From: Brevibacillus sedimenti
Lineage (GTDB): Bacteria > Bacillota > Bacilli > Brevibacillales > Brevibacillaceae
Reading direction: 5' to 3'
Assembly (NCBI RefSeq): GCF_020923495.1
Contig: NZ_CP064048.1
Location: forward strand, 1-64,000
DNA: 64,000 nt
Below, one piece after another: positions 57,868 to 64,000 of this stretch (position 1 is its first letter; the number at the start of each line of letters is the position of its first letter). Both the position numbers and the translations under genes were made by a program. Below the pieces are notes generated by a model. That model was given only the letters and a program-made list of their open reading frames with translations. It was not told the DNA's origin and did no database searches.

Positions 57868-59028
57868 TTACGTTTGGGGCGGGAGCCAGCTGGCCATGTA
57901 GTCCGGGTCCTCGATGCCAAGCGCCTGGCGCGTCACCATGAGCGGCTTGAACGTGTCCAGCATGACCGCCAGTTCCCTGGTTTCCGTTTTGCCGATGCTC
58001 TCTTCGATCTTGCCCGGATGGGGACCGTGCGGAATGCCCATCGGATGGAGGGTGAGGGAGCCTTCGAAGATTCCCTTGCGGCTCATGAATTGGCCGTCCA
58101 CGTAATAGAGCACCTCGTCGCTCTCCACGTTGCTGTGGTAGTACGGCGCCGGAATCGCCTGCGGGTGGTAGTCGTACAGCCGCGGCACAAAGGAGCAGAC
58201 GACGAAGTTCTCTCCGGCAAACGTCTGGTGCACCGGCGGCGGCTGGTGAATGCGTCCCGTGATCGGTTCAAAGTCGTGAATGCTGAGGGCGTACGGGTAG
58301 AGATAGCCGTCCCAGCCGACCACGTCAAAGGGATGAAAGTCAAACAGATAACTGTACAGGACGGACTGCCGCTTGACGCGCACCTCGAATTCCCCGGCTT
58401 CCACGTGCGTCTGCAGCCGCTCCGGGACGCGGATGTCCCGCTCACAATACGGCGAGTGCTCGAGCAGCTGGCCGTGCTCGTTGCGGTAGCGCTTGGGCGG
58501 AACGATGTCGCTTTGCGATTCGATCACCAGAAACCTGCTGGGAGCGGACGGCACGATCCGGTACGTGGTGCCGATCGGAATCACCAGATAATCGCCCTGC
58601 CGATAAGAGATCGTGCCGAAGATAGTCTCCAGCTCCCCTTCCCCCTGGTGGACAAACAGCAGTTCGTCCCCGTCCGCGTTGCGGTAAAAATACGTCATCG
58701 GCTCGGTCGGAGCGCAGACGCCCAGCACCACGTCACTGTTGCCCAAGAGGTACTGCCGGCCTGAAATCGGATCGCCCCCGGCCTTCAGGTCAAAGGTTTT
58801 GAAATGCTGGTGCCGCAGATCCGCCTGCTCCACGTACTCCGGCTTCATCTCGCCGCAACGGCGCGTCGCGCGCACCTGCGTCGGCGGATGATGGTGGTAC
58901 AGGATCGACTGAATGCCGGAGAAGCCTTTCGTGCCCATCACTTGCTCGCGGTACAGCTCTCCGTTCGGTTTGTAAAAAGTGGTGTGCCGCTTTTTCGGCA
59001 CCTCCCCCATGCGATGGTAAAAGGGCAT
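57868..59028 (-). CDS. hmgA: Homogentisate 1,2-dioxygenase
   Basis: ATG 59026-59028 (GAAGGGAGGAAAAACGG). 386 residues, MPFYHRMGEVPKKRHTTFYK. Cupin fold with Fe(II) ligands in YHSNVESDEVLYYVDGQFMS (His, Glu) and HPMGIPHGPHPG (His). It opens the ring of homogentisate to maleylacetoacetate. It overlaps neither neighbour but has short gaps in the FAH-hmgA-flavin reductase order. The Gram-positive length is shorter than the 430-residue Gram-negative form, as expected. Confidence 0.87.
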   Translation of the reverse strand: MPFYHRMGEVPKKRHTTFYKPNGELYREQVMGTKGFSGIQSILYHHHPPTQVRATRRCGEMKPEYVEQADLRHQHFKTFDLKAGGDPISGRQYLLGNSDVVLGVCAPTEPMTYFYRNADGDELLFVHQGEGELETIFGTISYRQGDYLVIPIGTTYRIVPSAPSRFLVIESQSDIVPPKRYRNEHGQLLEHSPYCERDIRVPERLQTHVEAGEFEVRVKRQSVLYSYLFDFHPFDVVGWDGYLYPYALSIHDFEPITGRIHQPPPVHQTFAGENFVVCSFVPRLYDYHPQAIPAPYYHSNVESDEVLYYVDGQFMSRKGIFEGSLTLHPMGIPHGPHPGKIEESIGKTETRELAVMLDTFKPLMVTRQALGIEDPDYMASWLPPQT

Positions 59029-59062
59029 CCGTTTTTCCTCCCTTCATGTTTTTGCTGAACCT

Positions 59063-59992
59063 TTATTCGACCACGACGTTGCGCAGAACCCCCAGACGCT
59101 CTACTTCTAATTCCACTACGTCCCCCGGCTCAAGCCACGGGCAGCGTTCCGGCCCCAATTCGAGGATGCAGCCGGTCCCCACCGTGCCCGAGCCGATCAC
59201 ATCGCCGGGATAAAGCGGACAATCGGCAGATGCCCGGGCGATCATCTCGGCGAAGGTGTAATGGATGTCGGCCCAACGTCCGCGCGAGTACTCCACGCCG
59301 TTTACCCTCGCAATCATGGTGAGATCGTACCGGCTCCCGCTTTCGCCGGGAATGCGGACGTCTTCCAGTTCGTCAGGAGTGACCAGCCAGGGCCCCATCG
59401 ACGTGGCAAAATCCTTTCCTTTTGCCGGCCCGAGTCCCACCTTCATTTCTTCCCGCTGCACGTCGCGGGCGCTCCAGTCGTTCAGGATGCAGTAGCCGGC
59501 GATGTGCTCCTCCGCCCGCTCGACGGGAATGTCCACGCCCCCTTTGCCGATGACGCAGGCCACCTCCAGCTCGTAGTCCAGCCAGTGCGCCGCCTTGGGC
59601 CGCTTCACCGCCGCTTCCGGTCCGACAAAAGCGGCAGCGTTGGAAAAGTAAAAGACGGGAAAATGATACCACTCCGGAATCATGTCCAGCCCGCGGCGGC
59701 CGCGCGCCGTCCTGACGTGCTCCTCAAACGCGTAAAAGTCTCGAAAGCTGCGGGGACGGGGCACGGGAGGACCCAGAACAGCCTGCTCCGCCGGCACCGC
59801 GCAGGAAGCCGTATCCGCCTCAATCTCCAGACGCTGCAGCCGCTCCCTCCAGCGCTCCCACTCGTCCAGCAAAGCCAGCACGGAAGCGGGGGCCTCCGGA
59901 ATCGCCTGCGCGATGTCGATCACAAAACTGCTTCGAAACAAGCCTGCCCGCCAATCTCCCTGGCCGCCGCGACGGTACGACACCAATTTCAC
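59063..59992 (-). CDS. Fumarylacetoacetate hydrolase family protein
   Basis: I choose GTG 59990-59992, 6 bp from AGGAGGG; ATG 59998 touches the RBS. 309 residues, MKLVSYRRGGQGDWRAGLFR. Catalytic core: DYELEVACVIGKGGVDIP, AEEHIAGYCILNDWSARDVQ, GKDFATSMGPWLVTPDEL and GDVIGSGTVGTGCILE give the E-E-D metal site. It cleaves fumarylacetoacetate to fumarate and acetoacetate. First gene of the operon with hmgA; together they form the lower tyrosine/phenylalanine pathway. HPPD and maleylacetoacetate isomerase are not in this window. Confidence 0.85.
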   Translation of the reverse strand: MKLVSYRRGGQGDWRAGLFRSSFVIDIAQAIPEAPASVLALLDEWERWRERLQRLEIEADTASCAVPAEQAVLGPPVPRPRSFRDFYAFEEHVRTARGRRGLDMIPEWYHFPVFYFSNAAAFVGPEAAVKRPKAAHWLDYELEVACVIGKGGVDIPVERAEEHIAGYCILNDWSARDVQREEMKVGLGPAKGKDFATSMGPWLVTPDELEDVRIPGESGSRYDLTMIARVNGVEYSRGRWADIHYTFAEMIARASADCPLYPGDVIGSGTVGTGCILELGPERCPWLEPGDVVELEVERLGVLRNVVVE

Positions 59993-60091
59993 GCACATCC
60001 CTCCTCGCCATACGCATGTACGCATCCCTGATCTTTTGCATTTTTTGCGCAGCGCTCCTGCTTCGGCAGCCATGCCGGCTGGGAACGGCAC

Positions 60092-60200
60092 ACAAAAAGC
60101 CCAGCTTACCCCCAAACCGTCCCGACTGCATGCGAAAACAGAGCATTCCGCTGTCGTCAATGCAAGTCAAGACGGGCATCAGGCGCAAGCTGGGCTCTGT
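60092..60200 (-). promoter_or_regulatory. Structured leader / terminator-like long hairpin upstream of the homogentisate operon
   Basis: On the minus strand AGCCCAGCTT (60187-60196) pairs perfectly with AAGCTGGGCT (60098-60107), followed by TTTTTGTG. Inside, CCGTC-GACT-GCAT pairs with ATGC-GTC-GACGG. The unit ends 100 bp before the FAH start. It looks like an attenuator, unknown riboswitch or terminated small RNA. I found no T-box or glycine, SAM or lysine riboswitch motif. Confidence 0.5.
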
Positions 60201-60291
60201 CCGCTACCGAAGAAAACCTTGCGGGCGTTCCCCCGCAGACAGCCAGCCGTCGACACATGCTGCCGCTCTTCTCTTGTCTGTCTCTATCCTC

Positions 60292-60321
60292 ATCATAACG
60301 GAAACGCTTTCCTATTGCCAG
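60292..60321 (-). promoter_or_regulatory. Operon promoter with cre-like palindrome in the spacer
   Basis: On the minus strand CTGGCA, 18 bp, TATGAT (60292-60297). The spacer holds GGAAAGCGTTTCC (60300-60312), palindromic and a 12/14 match to the CcpA cre core (mismatches only at the ends). It suggests catabolite repression. Confidence 0.45.
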
Positions 60322-60408
60322 AGGAAATTGACGAAATGTTGTCACTTATCTGCCGACGCGCACGCTCCCCGCCGATGTGTACGTCAGGGAGCCGTACGTC
60401 TGAATTGA

Positions 60409-61314
60409 TTAGTCCCGGTGTCCGAAAACGCGCTCCGCCAGTTCCTGCATGTCTGCCGGTATCGGTTCGCTCCACTCCATCGCCTGCCCGCTGCGCGGAT
60501 GGACAAACGACAATCTGGTCGCGTGAAGTGCCTGACGGCCGATGAGGGCCCGGCTGCCGCCGTACAGGTCGTCGCCTGCCAGCGGATGACCGAGATGGTT
60601 CATGTGGACGCGGATTTGATGCGTGCGGCCCGTTTCCAGCTTCAGTTCCAGCCAGCTCATCCCGCCGCCTGTCGCCAGCACCCGGTAATGGGTGACTGCC
60701 GGCTGGCCGTCCGGCCGCACCTCGCGCACGATGATCGAATCGTCGCGCAGGCCAATCGGGGCATCGATCGTTCCTTCCTCTTCGGCCACGATCCCTTCGA
60801 CGATCGCATGGTACCAGCGGTGCAGCGTCCGCTCTTTCTGCATGCGGCTGAACTGCTCGTGGGCCCATTGGTTTTTGGCGACGATCAGCAGGCCGGACGT
60901 GTCCTTGTCCAGCCGGTTGACGGGGCGAAACTTGCGCCGCTCCCCCCGCTCCCGCCAGTAGGCGACCACGCCATTGGCCAGCGTTCCGCCCGTGTGTCCG
61001 CCAGTGGGATGAACGACGAGTCCCGCAGGCTTGGCGATAACCAGGATGTCCTCGTCTTCGTGACGGATGGCCAGTTCCATTGGCTCCGGCTGCACCGTTT
61101 CTTCCTCTTCGGCGGGCACCAGGATGGCCACGTCATCCCCCGGCCGCAGCCGCTCCGTGACGAAAACAGGCGTTCCGTTGCGGGTGATCGCTCCCTGGTA
61201 TTTGGCCCGGACCAGAAGCCGTCGGGACACCCCGAACCGTTTTTGCAGCGCATCGCGAATCGTCATATCCGCTTCCCGCTCCGTAGCCGTAAACCGTATC
61301 AGTTCTTCCAACAT
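60409..61314 (-). CDS. RluA/RluD-family pseudouridine synthase
   Basis: ATG 61312-61314 follows AAAGGAGAG. 301 residues, MLEELIRFTATEREADMTIR. An S4-like RNA-binding domain (1-65), then the synthase with IRHEDEDILVIAKPAGLVVH, catalytic Asp in NRLDKDTSGLLIVAK, and GRTHQIRVHMNHLGHPLAGD. It converts uridines in 23S rRNA (RluD-like sites) or tRNA. Stand-alone on the minus strand; upstream is the divergent promoter region. Confidence 0.87.
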   Translation of the reverse strand: MLEELIRFTATEREADMTIRDALQKRFGVSRRLLVRAKYQGAITRNGTPVFVTERLRPGDDVAILVPAEEEETVQPEPMELAIRHEDEDILVIAKPAGLVVHPTGGHTGGTLANGVVAYWRERGERRKFRPVNRLDKDTSGLLIVAKNQWAHEQFSRMQKERTLHRWYHAIVEGIVAEEEGTIDAPIGLRDDSIIVREVRPDGQPAVTHYRVLATGGGMSWLELKLETGRTHQIRVHMNHLGHPLAGDDLYGGSRALIGRQALHATRLSFVHPRSGQAMEWSEPIPADMQELAERVFGHRD

Positions 61315-61664
61315 GTCGTCTCTCCTTTGTCGGAAACCCTTCCTGGTCAGTATAGCACAAACGGAGGGACGGCACTGTTCAGCCGCCATCCTGGAGCCTG
61401 GAACCTGGAGACTGGAGCCCGCGCCAATTTCCCGCGGAAGAGTTGCAGATACAAATGCAGATTTTAATGTCAACCTATGTGAGAGGGGCGTACGGCTGTT
61501 TGGATGATCGAAGCCGTACGCTGACCATCACACGGAAAAACGATGATCCCCTTCTGGAGTCTTAGGCGAAAACAGTCCCGGGATGGACGAAATGCTTCTT
61601 CACACAAATTATAATGTCGACCAAAAGTATTACATCATCGAAATGAAAGGTGGAATTTCTGCGG
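61315..61664. other. Intergenic gap with a hairpin and short tandem repeat
   Basis: No gene is visible. 61394-61421 is a short tandem array of 7-bp units (GAGCCTG, GAACCTG, GAGACTG, GAGCCCG). GCGTACGGCT (61488-61497) and AGCCGTACGC (61512-61521) form a perfect 10-bp hairpin without a T-run. A TATAAT near 61610 probably serves the membrane gene at 61665. Confidence 0.5.
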
Positions 61665-62177
61665 ATGGCTGTACGACTCGGTATCCGAACAAAACAATTA
61701 TTGGTTTCGATACACGTGATTGCCGTTGCTCTGTGGTTCGGTGGTACGATGGGCATGTTCTTGCTTGGCTTGTATGCAAAAAATGCGGAAAATGGTGCAC
61801 AGCTGTATTATACCCTGGCAAGCATGCACGTCATTGATGAAAGCATGCTAAAATACCCGGCGCTCGCCACATTGATCACGGGTGTCATGCTGTCCGTATG
61901 GACTCACTGGGGACTTTTCAAACATTACTGGGTTGTCATCAAGTTTGTCTTAACCATTGGTACCATTCTTCTGGGCATTTTCTTTCTCCAAGATTGGTTT
62001 TCTTTTCTGCTCACAACCGCAGAGCAATTGGGCTTTTCGGCAATCCAGCGTGAAGATTTTCAAAATACCTGGCTCTCCATGATCGTAACTGGTTCGTTTA
62101 ACCTTCTCTGTTTGATATTGATGACGTTCGTTACCTACATGAAGCCGTTTGGAAAAATCAAGAAAAGGGAATCGTGA
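61665..62177 (+). CDS. DUF2269-like membrane protein
   Basis: ATG 61665 (AAAGGTGG 11 bp upstream) gives 170 residues, MAVRLGIRTKQLLVSIHVIA; GTG 61650 is possible. Four membrane segments: LWFGGTMGMFLLGLY (HVI...GG motif), YPALATLITGVMLSVW, VVIKFVLTIGTILLGIFF, and MIVTGSFNLLCLILM. It resembles integral membrane DUF2269/heme-associated-like families. Base composition is AT-richer than neighbours, with runs of A/T, so it may be acquired. Function unknown. Confidence 0.6.
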   Translation: MAVRLGIRTKQLLVSIHVIAVALWFGGTMGMFLLGLYAKNAENGAQLYYTLASMHVIDESMLKYPALATLITGVMLSVWTHWGLFKHYWVVIKFVLTIGTILLGIFFLQDWFSFLLTTAEQLGFSAIQREDFQNTWLSMIVTGSFNLLCLILMTFVTYMKPFGKIKKRES

Positions 62178-62189
62178 CACCATCAAACA

Positions 62190-62574
62190 AGCTGCCAATA
62201 ATGGCAGCTACAGACTGAAGACAAACTGTTTATTTAGTAAGTGTCCACAAGGAAGTAATTTTCATGTTTTCCAGGCCGGAAGGCCTGCACATTCATCAAC
62301 CGAAGCTGAAGACAACGTACATCGCATGGAGGGATGGGCCAAGCGAGCTCCTTTGACGACCTGCTCAGCGGAAAAACGAAAGACGCGGGGAAAAACAGGG
62401 GGCACAAGTCTCACTTCGCCGAAACACCCAGATGTTTGCCCCCTGCCCGCGTCGCGTTTTGGAGCGGACATCATCCACTTCTTTGCTGGGCGTCAAGAGA
62501 GCGAGCGGGCCCGATCTCCCATGCGCCACGGACTTTGTCTACATGCTGAAACCCCCTCGTTTGACGAAGGGGTT
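62190..62574 (+). repeat. Interspersed hairpin element, copy D
   Basis: Preceded by the AGCTGCC-AATAAT-GGCAGCT hairpin (62190-62209). Body: ACTGAAGACAAACTG, AGGCC-GGAA-GGCCT hairpin (62273-62286), CATTCATCAACC, GCTGAAGACAACG, the long stem, GGACTTTGTCTACATGCTGA, then AACCCC-TCGT-ACGA-GGGGTT hairpin (62550-62573). It sits between the 61665 gene and tpx. The right hairpin probably acts as tpx terminator in the minus direction. Confidence 0.85.
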
Positions 62575-62591
62575 ATTGCATAGAACATCCG

Positions 62592-63113
62592 TTATTTCGC
62601 TGCTTTGGCCGCCGCGATTGCCGCCTCGTAGTTCGGATGTTCACCCACGGCCGGCACGTATTCGGCGTATACCACCTTGTCGTTGGAATCGACGACGAAG
62701 ACGGCGCGGGAGAGCAGACGAAGCTCCTTGATCACGACGCCGTACGCGAGACCAAACGACAGATCGCGGTGATCGGACAGGGTTTGCACCTTGTCGATGC
62801 CGGCGGCGCCGCACCAGCGGGCTTGGGCAAACGGCAGGTCAACGGAGATGGTCAGGACGGTCACGCCGTCCAGTTTGGCTGCTTCCTCGTTAAACCGGCG
62901 GGTTTGCGCGTCGCACACGCCCGTGTCCAGAGACGGAACGACAGAAATGATACGTACAGTGCCTTTGGAATCAGCCAGAGTTACCGGCGTCAGGTTGTTG
63001 GCCAGCACGGTAAAATCGGGAGCGGTGTCACCCACTTTGATTTCCGGGCCCAGCAGGGTGACCGGGTTGCCTTTGAACGTGACCACGCCTTGGCGTTCGA
63101 TCGTAGCAGTCAT
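62592..63113 (-). CDS. tpx: Thiol peroxidase Tpx
   Basis: ATG 63111-63113 (GAGGAGGAA 8 bp upstream) rather than ATG 63119. 173 residues, [20 protein letters not shown]. Peroxidatic Cys in [20 protein letters not shown] and resolving Cys in [13 protein letters not shown] are present, as is [20 protein letters not shown]. It is a 2-Cys peroxiredoxin that removes H2O2 and organic peroxides with thioredoxin. The plausible promoter has TATGAT near the start. Confidence 0.93.
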   Translation of the reverse strand: MTATIERQGVVTFKGNPVTLLGPEIKVGDTAPDFTVLANNLTPVTLADSKGTVRIISVVPSLDTGVCDAQTRRFNEEAAKLDGVTVLTISVDLPFAQARWCGAAGIDKVQTLSDHRDLSFGLAYGVVIKELRLLSRAVFVVDSNDKVVYAEYVPAVGEHPNYEAAIAAAKAAK

Positions 63114-63201
63114 GAACATTTCCTCCTCACCAGAGATTCATATGTACCTAACTTATCATACTCTATTTTTCTACCTTTTTCACTATGCAAACAGTAGAAT
63201 T

Positions 63202-63735
63202 TTACACCTGGAAGCGGACGTGTTTCTCCGTTCGCTGATCCACTTTGTCAATGCGTTTTACTTCGTGTTCGTACTCCCAGTTGCTCCTCATGTTCAGTTC
63301 GTGGCAGCGCATCAGCGCGTGAAAAAGGGCAAACTCGAAGCTCACCCGTTTCAATTCGTACTGCGTGCTCATCGACTGGGGCAGGATCGTATTGACAATC
63401 TCGATCCGGTAGGTGGCCTTCTCCCGTGAGCGGCGGGTCGGCACGACATAGCCCATCTGTTTCAAGACAAAACCGTAGTCAAACTCTCCGTTGTCGTCAA
63501 AGTCGATCGTCTCGTCCGAGGTGGCCAAAAGCTGCAAACACTCGCTTGCGTCCATCCGCTCAAAACAGGCGGGCTTGGGCAGGGCGAGAACGGAACCGTC
63601 GCTGTTGACGAAGTAGATGTGATCGCGGTAGTGAAAGATCAGTTCGTCCTCCGGGATGTCGTCAACATACATCCAGTTGGCCGCCGGAATCAACAGCCGC
63701 CAGATGTCGGCGGGCGCGGCATGCAACAATTCCAT
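63202..63735 (-). CDS. Hypothetical protein, 177 residues
   Basis: ATG 63733-63735 follows GGAGGGAG. MELLHAAPADIWRLLIPAAN with YVDDIPEDELIFHYRDHIYF and CFERMDASECLQLLATSDET, ending EVKRIDKVDQRTEKHVRFQV. Soluble, acidic, with mixed strands. I do not recognise a family. It follows the gamma-glutamylcyclotransferase fragment on the same strand. Confidence 0.5.
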   Translation of the reverse strand: MELLHAAPADIWRLLIPAANWMYVDDIPEDELIFHYRDHIYFVNSDGSVLALPKPACFERMDASECLQLLATSDETIDFDDNGEFDYGFVLKQMGYVVPTRRSREKATYRIEIVNTILPQSMSTQYELKRVSFEFALFHALMRCHELNMRSNWEYEHEVKRIDKVDQRTEKHVRFQV

Positions 63736-63783
63736 GGCAGGGCTCCCTCCTTTCCCTACCATTCTGGGCAAAAAGGCACACCC

Positions 63784-64000
63784 CTATTCTCTTTTGCGGC
63801 GCATGAAGGCCTCCCAATCGCCGTCGGCCAGGAAGATGCCGGTCTGTCTCGCAAAGGCTTCGTCCACGAAGCGATACACGTAGACGCGCTGTTCTTCCCC
63901 CGTTGTCACCAGCCGCGCCGTCATGATTTCGCGCTCGTATTCGTTGCGCGGGTCGCCCGGTCCAAAATACGTCTCCAGTTCGTCCAGACCGCGCAGCGCT
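63784..64000 (-). CDS. Gamma-glutamylcyclotransferase-like protein, C-terminal part
   Basis: The gene runs off the right edge. The visible 71 residues start ALRGLDELETYFGPGDPRNE and continue YEREIMTARLVTTGEEQRVY, then YRFVDEAFARQTGIFLADGD and stop at 63784-63786. LDELE-Y-GPGDP...YER and the late VYVYRF strand are typical of the GGCT/AIG2-like fold that cleaves gamma-glutamyl peptides to 5-oxoproline. The catalytic Glu region lies off the window. Confidence 0.5.
   Translation of the reverse strand, partial: ALRGLDELETYFGPGDPRNEYEREIMTARLVTTGEEQRVYVYRFVDEAFARQTGIFLADGDWEAFMRRKRE

Noticed and set aside
56674-58764. 696-codon plus-strand open frame over hmgA and the flavin reductase
   Set aside because: Antisense shadow; the minus-strand genes have clear catalytic motifs.
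60092-60400. T-box leader or known amino acid riboswitch before the FAH gene
   Set aside because: There is no GGTGG-ACCGCG T-box sequence and no lysine, glycine, SAM or purine riboswitch core.
1-64000. Transposases, phage genes, CRISPR arrays, tRNA/rRNA genes
   Set aside because: None seen. The repeats at 6.9, 12.9, 42.2 and 62.2 kb carry no transposase and are too few and too far apart for CRISPR.

Overview
The window looks like chromosome from a high-GC, low-salt-type member of the Firmicutes, most likely Brevibacillus or a near relative in the Paenibacillaceae. Reasons: strong AGGAGG-type ribosome binding sites with many GTG/TTG starts, sigma-A style promoters, U-tailed terminators, and a gene set whose best remembered relatives are Bacillus proteins (YjcD/F/G/H, YitT, YtnP, YhaM, YkvA, Tpx, SurE, FabI, AzlCD, MocR). 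By eye the base composition is about 55-60 percent GC. There is no rRNA, tRNA, CRISPR array, phage or transposase gene. Almost everything is ordinary core or lineage-specific chromosome, with one notable interspersed element.

Layout. 0-5.3 kb: a run of short genes (PgpA-family, YjcH esterase, a 52-residue membrane peptide, YjcG, YjcF, PHP phosphoesterase, YugN-like, MBL-fold, YitT), almost all carrying single-base frameshifts. 5.5-10.8 kb: a CNNM/CorC membrane protein, the CoiA-UvrD helicase YjcD and FabI. 10.9-17.2 kb: ZIP transporter, MerR/RacA-like protein, conserved hypothetical, a MocR regulator translationally coupled to AzlCD, and CheW. 17.3-23.3 kb: hypothetical genes, SurE, a TerB-like gene with a consensus ECF promoter and an SgrR-like regulator divergent from an MFS exporter. 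24.6-28.5 kb: an ABC importer of the TrpXYZ type with two substrate-binding lipoproteins. 28.6-33.8 kb: a second CNNM/CorC protein, XPB-type helicase, and an ECF sigma/anti-sigma pair. 33.9-38 kb: ABC exporter, GDSL esterase, MFS. 38.2-47 kb: YtnP lactonase, FadH-type reductase behind a FadR-like box, LCP cell-wall ligase, PfkB kinase, Fsr-like MFS. 47.1-54 kb: SEC-C/HARE-like cluster, YhaM, YkvA, DedA, DUF2062. 54.2-64 kb: NadE, MetAP, PspC, homogentisate catabolic operon, RluD-type synthase, Tpx and the end of a gamma-glutamylcyclotransferase.

The most unusual content is a four-copy, 270-385 bp intergenic element (6.9, 12.9, 42.2 and 62.2 kb). It has no credible coding capacity, a long imperfect hairpin with nested complementary blocks, a small GNRA-capped hairpin, and a sequence-variable terminator-like hairpin at its 3' end; in two copies the boundary hairpin is present on both sides. 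It may be a MITE-like mobile repeat, a structured RNA, or both.

Regulatory links visible in the sequence: an ECF-type promoter (TGAAAC-N17-CGTC) directly before the sigma gene, a textbook sigma-W-type promoter (TGAAAC-N16-CGTATA) before the TerB-like gene, a FadR-like operator before fadH, a perfect palindrome between sgrR-like and its MFS neighbour, and a cre-like palindrome plus a long terminator-like leader before the homogentisate operon.

Caution: at least ten genes have single-base frame breaks, many in homopolymers, and they concentrate in the first 4.6 kb. Residual sequencing error is the simplest explanation for most, so 'pseudogene' here means 'reading frame broken in this sequence' and not proven loss of function.
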